DNA from: Allodiplogaster sudhausi
Taxonomy: Eukaryota; Nematoda; Chromadorea; Rhabditida; Diplogasteridae
Length of the DNA: 64,000 bases
Direction of reading: 5' to 3'
Assembly: GCA_945643635.1 (NCBI GenBank)
Contig: CALZFC010000090.1
Coordinates: forward strand, 248,001 to 312,000
Position numbers and translations under genes: made by a program. Each line of letters opens with the position of its first letter. Within the stretch, counting starts at the first letter, position 1. Of this stretch, positions 12,146 to 21,842 are shown one piece after another. The notes under the pieces were generated by a model. It ran no database searches. It saw only the letters and a list, made by a program, of their open reading frames with translations, and had not been told where the DNA came from.

Positions 12146-13108
12146 CTAACAGGCGAAGTGGCGGAAGTGCTTGTCGAATTCCTCAAAGCAGGCATGCGTG
12201 CGTCTCCTGCAACATCGACATTACCATTCTTACCACGCTTCCACGGGGGGAGGGGTGGACATGCAGTGAGCTCTGGGTTTTAATGCTTGTGTACTAGATT
12301 AGCAGGCTGAAGCAAGCAAAAAAATAAACACACCACAAACGGTTGACGTAGACGGCATAGGCAATCACGAGCACAGTCAGAACACACAGAGTGGTGAAGA
12401 TGTACAATATCTGGAGAAGAGAGGGCAGGATAGCAAGGAGAGCGGGAAAGACGGAGAGAGATAGAGAGTGAGAGAGAGAGAGGTAGAGAAAGAGAGAGAG
12501 AGATGAGAAAGGAGTGGGAGAGGGAATTGAAGGATATCTTGTTGATAGAGGGGATTGGAGAGATAGAGAGAGGAAACTGACAACCGCATCGATCCTTTCG
12601 CTGCGTGCCTTCTTAGTGGCGTCGACGCTCAGCTTGAACTGCTTCATCCGCTCGTACAGCTCCGGCGGCAGCTGCTCCTTGCCCTTCGGCTTCGGTGTCT
12701 GAAGAGAAGAACGATGAAGGCTGGTCAAGGAAAGGGATCGGATAAGTATTCCAACCTTCTGCTTTGGCGCAGAAGTAGCGGGCGCATGAGGTCTGAAAAA
12801 AGAAAAGTGTGAGAGAAGTTAGAGAGGCAGTTTATTTATTGTACTAACTGTTTCGTCGTTGAGGCGTTATGATTATGCTCGCCTGAAAAGATAGGGTCAA
12901 GCAAAAGTGGAAATTGATCGGTTTCGAAAGGAGGAATTGTTTGAATCTTACCAGCCGTGAAAGCAGAGGAAAAATAAATAGAGAGAAACAACAAGCGTCC
13001 TATAATCATTGAATTAATATAAAATATTCACAAACTACCATCGTGACGGCTAGGAGCAGTAACAATGACAGCGAAAACTGCTAAGAGCAGCAGTAGGGAC
13101 AACCGCAT
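12146..13108 (-). CDS. Type I membrane protein, 131 aa, family unknown
   Basis: Six exons join in frame: 13108-13039, 12882-12849, 12792-12756, 12698-12582, 12410-12334 and 12206-12146. A signal peptide is clear (MRLSLLLLLAVFAVIVTA), followed by a short Pro/Thr/Lys-rich ectodomain, a charged segment with LPPELYERMKQFKLSV, one transmembrane helix (ILYIFTTLCVLTVLVIAYAV) and a short basic tail ending FDKHFRHFAC. The start is chosen because it gives the signal peptide and the phases fit. It is the first of the small minus-strand genes; the family is not recognised. Confidence 0.7.
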
Positions 13109-13450
13109 GGCGACAGCAACACACTCGACAATGAGATGAGCCACTCAGTCTTTACAGTCGCAAGAAATCAATGAAAGTGCTCAGGTTTCATCATGTTTGT
13201 CATGTAATCCTTCGTTGCGGCACGTAGAATCGAGGTAGAAATAGTTACATATGTACTTTATAAATTATGTGTGTACATATTTTATATTTCTAATGAAGTA
13301 CTTTTTAAAATTTTTTAAACTTTTTATAATTATGCGGTTTGGTACTGGTCGTGAATCTCCAGAAGGGATCCATCTGGAACTGTTTTTTTTAGCGTGTCTA
13401 CTTGTGCATTTATTTTTAAATTAACAAAAAAAGTTATTGTCGCGAAAATA

Positions 13451-13628
13451 TTATTTGCGCCCATACACTCTGACACAATTTCGAAAAGGATTTAACAAAA
13501 TTCCTCTGACGAACCTTGACGTCACCATCGATGGCACTCTCTGCACTCTTGAGAACTCATGGAACTCGACAAAGTGGAAGTTGTCCCAGGCGAGCTTCGG
13601 GAGAGATTCGTCGAATACCTGTGTATGA

Positions 13629-13665
<37 letters not shown>

Positions 13666-13804
13666 CTCTCTCTCTCGATCTCTTCATCTCTCTCGCTCTC
13701 TTTCTATCTCTCTAGCTCTCTTCCTCTAGCTCTCTCTCTCTCTCTCGCTCTCTCTGTTTCTCTCGCTCTATTTCTTTCTCTTTCTCTCGATCTCTTTATC
13801 TCTT

Positions 13805-13836
<32 letters not shown>

Positions 13837-14426
13837 CCTCTTGCTCTCGCTCTGTGTCGCTCTCGCCCTCTCGAAAAAGGGGAAGAAATAGCTTAGCCCC
13901 CACCCGCATCATGTCCCATGACCCATCTCCGACACCGACGACAATGATGGAGAGAAGAGCATACTGGCTGATCACCAGGATATGGTACTGAGGAAGGAGA
14001 AGAGGCAAGTTTGGTCTACTTCGATGGTGAGTCAATTGAGCACCTCCAAGGACTTCTGGCAGATCTCGATGGCTCGGTAGATCAAAGGAGAAAACTTGTC
14101 GGGGCCAAACAACTCGACTGTCCGAGTCACTTAATTGTACGTTCTGAGAATGAAACATTTCTCTCCCTCTCTTTCTCTTCTCTTTTCCTCCTTTTTCCTC
14201 TCTCATCCTCACTTGAGAACTTCGTCGAGAGTCCTGCAGTGTCCGACTTCATTCAGAAAGAATATACTCCAGTCTGAAATCCGTGCATCCCCGAAGCCGC
14301 ACACCGCAGTTGAAGTGAAGGGCGCCAGGGTCCGCCCGCATCAGCAATGCTTTCAATTCCGCTTATCGCTGCCTTCTCTCTCTCTCTCTCTCCTCTCGTT
14401 CTCTCATATTCTTTCACTATATTCAC

Positions 14427-14457
<31 letters not shown>

Positions 14458-14570
14458 CATTCTCTCTCGCTACCGACCTGATGGCATGGATTCCTGATGC
14501 TAAGATAAGTGGAGACAGCGGCAGGGAAGTCGAGGTCTTCGTGGAGGAGATTCTCGGAGGCTTCTCTGAT
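13451..14570 (-). pseudogene. vWA-domain (copine/RGLG-like) gene, incomplete
   Basis: Exons on the minus strand read, in order: IREASENLLHEDLDFPAAV (from about 14570), LAPFTSTAVCGFGDARISD (about 14325), ELFGPDKFSPLIYRAIEICQ (about 14118-14040), YHILVI..SIIVVGVGDGSWDMMR (13987-13904) and VFDESLPKLAWDNFHFVEF (13618 on). This series follows the copine-type von Willebrand A domain of copines and RGLG ubiquitin ligases (CFGFGD, GPTSFAP, YHVLVIIADG, VGVGDGPWDMM, DNFQFVNF). About 40 residues expected between YHILVI and SIIVV, including the DG element, are absent although the exon is continuous, and exon phases at 14.1-14.2 kb do not join simply. I infer a degraded or atypical copy; a normal gene with unseen exons cannot be excluded. 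Confidence 0.5.
13635..13855. repeat. (CT)n array
   Basis: TCTC/GCTC-rich array in the intron between the last two vWA exons, sense purine on the plus-strand complement. Similar arrays lie at 14375-14470, 14640-14762 and 15180-15360. Confidence 0.85.
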
Positions 14571-14711
14571 CTGCCGGAATCTCTATCGAGTGAATCTCCG
14601 GTGCGAATGTCGTGTCATCGATTTCGTCGTGCTTCACAGAGAGACAGAGACAGATAGAGACAGAGACAGGTATATAGAGAGAGAGAAAGAAAGAAATAAA
14701 AAGAGAGATAG

Positions 14712-14765
<54 letters not shown>

Positions 14766-15004
14766 CGCTATAACGGTCAGACGGGGAGAAGGGAGAGGAA
14801 AGAGGGATAGCGAAAATGGTGAGAGAGAGATTCCGTGAAAGAAAGAGAGAACCAATGAAGAGAGGCAGTCAATAAAAAGAGGTAGACGAAGAACAGAAAT
14901 ACCATTAAGGCAACGCAATCCTTCAATAGTTTGTTCTTTTTTTTTCATGTTCTGATTCAGAAGAGTATTCACCATAGAAAAGCTCTCCTTTACATGCTTT
15001 TTAA

Positions 15005-15119
15005 CATGTTCTGGAAGTAGGGTTGCTCCATGCAAGTGGACACCTCATGGTCAGCAATGCGCCTTTTGAGGCTATATTCATCGTGGTGAATGACCTCGCC
15101 GATGACAGTCAGAACGGTA
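15005..15119 (-). other. Possible exon of a minus-strand gene
   Basis: The minus strand has a codon-like open stretch reading VLTVIGEVIHHDEYSLKRR and then a block with CMEQPYFQNM. It could be an upstream exon of the vWA gene or part of a separate gene; no clean splice site pair was found on both sides. The family is not recognised. Confidence 0.3.
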
Positions 15120-15182
15120 GGAATTACAGACTATTTAGTAGACAGAGTGAATCACACTAGGGGAAAGAGGGTAGCAGAGAGT

Positions 15183-15224
<42 letters not shown>

Positions 15225-15249
15225 GAAAGATAGAAAAAGAGAGAGATAA

Positions 15250-15299
<50 letters not shown>

Positions 15300-15380
15300 A
15301 TGAGTGAACAAGGAGAGAGAGATAGAGAGAAATAGGAAGAAGAGTAGAGAGAAAGAGTGAGATAGATATCGAATGTGTTG

Positions 15381-16125
15381 CAAATGCATATCCTTCGGAG
15401 TGTAAAATAAAAATTCTTTGCACAGTACGATTGCTATCCGTTCGAGACAATTTATCGCATGAATGAAAATAAAATTCATATGAACAAAGTTCTCGAACGG
15501 ATTGCTATCATACTGTATAAAAGCAATTATGATATAACACTTGTATGGATACACACTTGCAACACAACAAAGAAATGTTTTTAACGTTTGCATGGATAGG
15601 CAGAGTTTTAGCCTGCTTTATTAAGTGGTTCGTGTTATTTTTTTAAGTACTTTTTAAAAATACTGAAACTATCTGTTTTAACGCTGAAAATTTTCGCTAA
15701 TTTATTTTTTGTTCTGGCAAAATACTATTCTAACTCACACACTAAAATACATCTTGTTAAAATGCGCGTAGAATGCTGTTCTGGCTTCCACTTTGTTTTC
15801 ATTTCTCACAAGATCTTCTTGTTTGTTTTTATTGTTTTCTGTCCAAACAAATGCCTTAACCTCTTTTGCCTCATGTTTGATTCAGTTCGGGCTGCTCGAA
15901 TTGCTTATTGCAGTGTGTTCCTTGGACAATCTCAGCCCACTTGAGCTTGAACCGTTTCATGCAGCAAGTCCATTGTTTTAGTTACGGCGTTGTTCTAGAA
16001 AGTAAAAATTATGCCCTGCCATCCAGGATAATATCTTGAATGTTTAAAACGGATGATTCTTAAATGACCCAGCTCAAATTGATAGCTTCTTCTTCGTAAT
16101 CTGCCGTCCTTCTCATCCGGAAGCC
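15381..16125. other. Intergenic, AT-rich
   Basis: I find no supported gene here. It precedes the RING gene and probably holds its promoter. Hydrophobic frames at 15762-15981 look like chance. Confidence 0.45.
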
Positions 16126-17416
16126 ATGTCCGACTTCGTGCATTGCAACGCGTGTTTCGTGACTCCTTCGCCCTCCTCCACTCGCTTCGTCCTCACCAAC
16201 TGCCGCCACATCCTCTGTGCGTCTTGCGTTGAAAAGGGTTCGTCTTTTTTTCTTCCAATAATTGTTCGGCTTTCTCGTCCAATTAATAACCTCAAAGTAA
16301 GCTACTTTTCACTTGTGTCAAATTCACGAAGCTTGAATGTTTCCTGAGGTTTTGTTACCTTTTACATCTTGAAAAATGCTTAGTATGAACAAGGCCTAAT
16401 TAGCAATTTAACAGTAGATATATTTCGACATTCCAGCCCGCCCACCAGACGAGCCTCCCGACAAGGTCGTCTGTGCCAGTTGCAACAAGCCGTGCGTGTC
16501 CATGGCCATCGGATCAGGCATGACCGAACAGGTTACGCACCAAAATTCTTCGCTTTCACTTTTACGGCCTTTTTGTTATTGGTCTTGTAAGTGTAGCTGT
16601 TCTCGCTTGCCTACCCCCTTTTATGTAACTTCAACGCATACTCCGGGGATGGATATCCAAAATAATTGTCATTAACAAGTTTGTCATTGGTCTTCTTTTG
16701 ACAATGTTCTCTGGCAAAAAAAACTCATTAATGCTTTGTATAGACAAAATCGAGCCAAAATATTTGTAAGGTCAATACAAAATGTTCACGGGCAAAGAAA
16801 AAAAACAGTTCCGCATCGGACTAACCATGCAATTTTTATTGCCGAACTAGAAATGGGGGGGAGGCGTTATTGGCGAACTAGACTTGTGGGGGAGTCGTTT
16901 ATTGCCGATTTGGAAAAAAAACGGTTTAATTTGATAAAAATAAGTTAACATTCCGTTAATACTTAAAATTTTTTAAACTTTTAATACAGGCGGCTCTTTT
17001 CTTATACAATTTATTCACCTTCTTTTTCAGCACCTTCGTATGATCGAGTTGATTAAGTTGCGTGATGAGAAGGACCAGAAATGCGCAGAGATCGCGAAGT
17101 TGGTTTTTGCGAGGCTATTTTTTTTATTTAATTTTGTTTAGCGAACTGTTTTTCTTCCTAGAATTGTATGAGGCTCAATAAAAAATTGCCTTTTTTGCTT
17201 TCACCATTCTGGCTATGTTATTATTATTATTATTAATCGAAAAAGAATTATTCTACAAAGAAATCAATTTAAAAAGAATTGTTAAAAATAAGTGTCAATA
17301 TTCAGGGAGCTCGAGTCGGTGAAGCTTTCCCTCGAATACCACTAAGACAAGCTGGAGAAGCAGACCCAGCAGTACCGCAAGTTTGAGCAGCAACGCCATC
17401 AGCTGGATCATCTTAG
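16126..17416 (+). pseudogene. ZHP/RNF212-like RING protein with in-frame stop
   Basis: Exons 16126-16237, 16437-16531, 17031-17098 and 17306 onward join in frame. The N terminus (MSDFVHCNACFVTP, then TNCRHILCASC and VVCASCNKPC) matches the C3HC4-type RING of the ZHP-1-4/RNF212/Zip3 family, which are meiotic SUMO or ubiquitin ligases acting at the synaptonemal complex and crossover sites. A coiled-coil region follows (HLRMIELIKLRDEKDQ; ELESVKLSLEYH), as in the family. Codon 104 is TAA at 17343-17345, yet the same frame continues with a perfect coiled coil (DKLEKQTQQYRKFEQQRHQ) to a good donor at 17417. So either the protein is truncated after the RING or this is a recent pseudogene or sequencing error. 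Possible later exons lie near 17950-18400 (for example FNTPAPRTSHPS) but were not joined. Confidence 0.7.
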
Positions 17417-17653
17417 GTCAGGGAGAAACAGCCGCGGTTGAGAACCCAGCCGACCAAAGTGGGTAGTGGATATGGGTACCGGAATTCAGGAGGGGGGGGG
17501 GGTTGAGTAATGGTTAAAAACCGAGTCTCTGCTAAGATGTTGGTGGATTTTGCGCACTGAGGATGCCCTAATCAGTTCAGTCTGCCAATTCGACAGTAGC
17601 TTACCCGTGGTTCATGTAAATGAAAAGACGCCTGGTCAGTTTTTTCTTGTACT

Positions 17654-17817
17654 CAGTGCTGAGCAAGGGCGGCGCATGCGCCGTGTTGTACCCCCCCCCC
17701 CCCCCCCGGCCTGCTCTTAATTCCGTTGAACCCCCCCCCCCCCCCGGACGGAACATTTTTTGCTTGAAAAGCGGCACTTTTTCCACAAGAACTTGCGCCG
17801 GACCTTGTTCAGAACTG
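17654..17817. mobile_element. hAT-type MITE, CAGTGCTGA termini
   Basis: A 164-bp element has inverted ends CAGTGCTGAGCAAGG.. and ..CCTTGTTCAGAACTG and is flanked by a perfect 8-bp duplication, CTTGTACT, at 17646-17653 and 17818-17825. Eight-base duplications are typical of hAT transposition. The interior has two poly-C runs. Related copies lie at 22578, 23745 and 42164. Confidence 0.88.
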
Positions 17818-17825
17818 CTTGTACT

Positions 17826-19147
17826 GTCTGTGGAAGTAGGATAGTAATACATCTTTTTTAATTAGGACATGTTCAGCTATACAGGGAACCATTTATATTA
17901 AATGATTTAAAACTATTTAGATTAATAAAAAAGAGTATATTTATTTTAGACTTCAACACTCCAGCTCCACGAACATCTCATCCCAGTGTCAGTCATCTAT
18001 TTGCATTTCGTGTTGTTTAAAAAAAATTGTCTTTTTCAGATTCTTCTTTTCTTCTTCATGTTTAAGAATTTTTTCAAATAATTTATATTTTAGACGGTTC
18101 CGAGTACGGGAACTCGAGCTACAATGTGGTTTGTTGTTTTCGATATTTAAATTTGTACTTTAAATTGTAATTGTTATTTTGCTATCTTCTTATATGAAGA
18201 CATATTTTTTATGAAAGGATGCTTTTAGTCTTCTTCGCCATTACTCCTAGAGTTAATAAAAAATAATATATTTTGTTCCAGAGTGAACACGAAGCGGCTG
18301 CCGCCAGTTGTGGATGGTGAAAGATCTAATTGTAAGGAGTTCCTTGAGAAGCCTGTGGGTCAACCCATTCGTCAAAGTCGGCATGAACCTGCAGGCATTT
18401 GTTTTATTTTTTTTATATGTTTAATATCCTTGGTCGTTAAAATTTAAAGTTTTTTAAAGTATAATTTTCAAGCTTCTTAATTTCTCTGAATTCGTCCCCA
18501 AATGAATTATTAACTTTCACCATCAGAGCTGTATTGTTCATAATTGTTATAGTTTTTTTGCATTGATGCTAATAATTACTTCATGACATAAATGTTCCCC
18601 GATCTTATAGGCATCCGCTTTGCACGGCGCCTTCTTAAAATGTTCACGGATTTATCGACTTTCAATATCCACCGGGTGCCGTACAATGTCTACTCCACAT
18701 CGCTAATGGTAAGGTCAGGGAGTGCACTAGGATACCGTAGTCTCATATAGAAAATGACATATATCCCTATTAATTTCGGAAGCTTCCAGTGTTCTGCTCC
18801 ATTCGCATGACGAATTCGCTGTTCTTGTGCCGTGGAGAGACGAACGATTCTGGAGAAACTGAAGGAGCAGAAGATCGTGATTGTGTTCCGTGAAAGTTAG
18901 TGTGAGGAGGAGTTTAGTAGCGAGGACAGGAATATGGCAGTGGATGTTTGATGGTCGGCCATAGAAGGGATGGAAGGTATTGACCCTTTGCAATATAACA
19001 ATTAAAGTTTAAAAAGTCATTCGCGCAATTTGTTGTAGTATTTTTTTTACTTATTTTTATTCGTAGGCATTCTTATTTTGTATAAAATTTTTGGTAAAAT
19101 TTGTTAATATGAAAATGATACTTTAATAATTAAAATGTAATAACAAG
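17826..19147. other. AT-rich stretch with possible lost exons
   Basis: Small coding-like fragments (about 17950-17995, 18093-18128, 18282-18400, 18610-18710) may be 3' exons of the RING gene or decayed 5' exons of the BTB copy that follows. None could be joined in frame with confidence. Confidence 0.3.
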
Positions 19148-20675
19148 AAGGAAATTCCACTTCCGGACGTCAAGTACGAAGAGTTCGTGGAACTTCTTCA
19201 CGTCATCCTCCCGTCTCGCAAACCAGTCACAGGTTCTTTCTTTTCATCTATAGTTCGATATCAATAGTAATAGGATGTCATTAAAAAGTTTACTTTAAAA
19301 AAATATTTAAGACGAAGAATCAGGATTAGAGAAAAAGGAAAATAAACGCCATGCTGGCCCTTCTTTTACATTTGAAAATGATGCTGCATTAACATTTAAA
19401 AAGATTATTTTAAATGTCCATTAAGGTTGTTTTACGAGAGGTTGATATGAGTTTAAAATGATATTTCAGTTTTCACGGTTGAGTCTCTTCTTCGCTTGGC
19501 CGACCGCTTCAACATGCAAGTCGTGCTGCATTCGTGCGAGGAATTCCTGCGAGGACCGGATAGCGAGGAGATTCCTATAGCGAAGAAGCTGCTCTGGTCT
19601 GACCAGTACAGAATGGCCAGTCTTCAGGTAAATACTTTGCAAGATTCATACGATACACATCACTATGAGCTCCGCAGAACAATGTGGTACGATCTGGAAG
19701 CCAACAAATAGTGGAATGGAGAACAAACAGCATTCGGCTTTTGTGAGGTTTGTATGACGCCATTTGCGAGAGAATCAGGGTGGTTTTGTGGGGATACGGC
19801 AAAATTTGATTTATGGACACTTTTTAAAACGAGAAAAAAACGACTGGAATGGGCCCGGGAGCTTGAAAACTTCCATTTGGTAGCCTGCTCAAGGTTTAAA
19901 TTCGAAAGCTCGGTGAGGCAATCTGATTGTTAGATATTCGTTCTTTTTTTTTTGTATTGTAGAGCTTATTACCCATACATACATAGCCTTAAGGAACGAT
20001 GGACCGCGTTTATTTATGCAGTTTAATGACTGGGAAACATCGATGAGCTCGTAGATATCTGACTTTGCATAGATCATCGAAAAGAGAATTTTCAGCACAA
20101 CTTCAGATATAAAACCCTTTATTAAATCCCATATAGAAAAACGACGCTTCTCAAAAGTATAGAGGCCGCGGATACTATCAAAGTGATCAAATTCTAATTG
20201 AACAGCTTTCTAAAATAAGATCTGATCAATGTATGGCAAAATTTTGCACAAATATTGCTTTCGCGAATGTGCGGCAATCTCTGTAAATCTCATCGAGCAC
20301 TCGAAGTTTAAACCTCGCACAAAAATGGCATTGTAGGAGTCCTAACCCATTCAATTCATTTCTTCGTGGTAAAAAGTGCCCATAAAGAGTTTTTGAGCGA
20401 AATATAATTGTGCCTGGTTTCCGCCTCGTTAGCTTTCTTACGATTCGCTCGGAAATCGCATTATATGTGTTTTTTTAGAAGGCGTAGGGCTCTTCCTGTT
20501 AGGGATTTTCAAATGTTAGAAAAGTAGGTTTAACAGGAAATTCGTATTTGAACAAGACTTGCGTACTTGTCTTTCTTTTCAGTCGGCCTGCCTGAAGTCG
20601 CTCAAGTCGGTCCCCGAGGTCAAAGCGCTCAGGTCAACCAAGGAGTTCGGAGACTTCTCGGGCAAGATGAATTAA
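19148..20675 (+). pseudogene. Partial BTB-domain gene (MATH-BTB relative, copy 1)
   Basis: Three exons join in frame: about 19148-19232 (KKEIPLPDVKYEEFVELLHV), 19470-19627 (VESLLRLADRFNMQVVLHSC, then KKLLWSDQYRMASLQ) and 20583-20675 (SVPEVKALRSTKEFGD, stop). They match the second half of the BTB domain and C-terminal tail of the full copy at 21.8-24.8 kb. The first BTB exon and the whole MATH part are not found upstream, so this is probably a 5'-truncated relic. MATH-BTB proteins are substrate adaptors for CUL3 ubiquitin ligases (family knowledge). Confidence 0.75.
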
Positions 20676-20774
20676 GAGCTGGCCGAGAGGGGTCTCGAGC
20701 TGTGCTGAGATTGCGGTCTCTTTGTTTTCCTTATATTTCGCTCTTTCGCTTTCTCTCTTTCTGTTTCTCTCTCA

Positions 20775-20786
<12 letters not shown>

Positions 20787-20813
<27 letters not shown>

Positions 20814-20980
20814 TGCTCCCTACTGCCAGTTATCTTTTTCTCCTCTCCACCTCTTTCGCACTTTGACTTTATTGCGAAATCGATTACTGTAGCACAGTTA
20901 GTTAATGCTTAATGAGTATTATTTTTCCAATCGGATCCTCCTAGTTACACGAAGTTACACGTAACAGTGTTGCATTTTGC

Positions 20981-21014
<34 letters not shown>
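20787..21014. repeat. (CT)n and (AT)n microsatellites
   Basis: CT array at about 20782-20812 just after the BTB relic and an (AT)n run at about 20983-21014 next to the inverted repeat that follows. Confidence 0.85.
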
Positions 21015-21017
<3 letters not shown>

Positions 21018-21684
21018 ATTTAAAAAAAACCGTAAAATGTGTGAATCATTGAATAAAAACGGAGAAAATTAAGATGGCTAGCCTGACATGTCGCTAAACT
21101 GAAGATCGAACTGGAAAACAAAACGCTTATCCAATGTCTGTGAATAATAAAAAAAACCACCTGCATAATCACACGATTCTAACGCAATCATAAGTTTGAA
21201 ATTAAATTAGCTCGTGAATATAAAAAAAAATCACATAATAAATAAATGCCTCTGACAGGCACATGGTAGATGCTCACCGAATTTAAACACGTTTTGATAA
21301 CAAATCACCTCTGAAGGCATTTTTCCAACACGTTCCTCTTATTTCATGTGGTACTATCGAAATATCATCTTACAATAAACATTCCTACTTAACAAACATT
21401 GTTTTCAAAACGTGTTTAAATTCGGTGAGCATCTACCATGTGCCTGTCAGAGGCATTTATTTATTATGTGATTTTTTTTATATTCACGTGCTAATTTAAT
21501 TTCAAACTTATGATTGCGTTATAATCGTGTGATTATGCAGGTGGTTTTTTTTTATTATTCACAGACATTGGATAAGCGTTTTGTTTTCCAGTTCGATCTT
21601 CAGTTTAGCGACATGTCAGGCTAGCCAGCTTAATTTTCTCCGTTTTTATTCAATGATTCACACATTTTACGGGTTTTTTTTTAA
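21018..21684. mobile_element. Foldback/MITE-like inverted repeat, ~667 bp
   Basis: Two arms of about 280 bp are near-perfect reverse complements (positions pair to a sum of 42,702, e.g. the GCCTCTGACAGGCACATGG block at 21248 and its complement ending at 21454) around a loop of about 110 bp. No coding capacity. A degenerate single-arm relic is at about 24993-25046. Confidence 0.85.
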
Positions 21685-21842
21685 AATAAATTGGTAGACC
21701 CAAAATTGGACAGATTTGCATTTCGAAAATAAGTGTATGGTTTTCCAACATACACCACCAAATATATTTTAAAAATCGAGACATTACGAACTTAACATTA
21801 ACTGATTCCGTTTTGTTGCGTTCCAGTTAGTTCCGACTTGAC

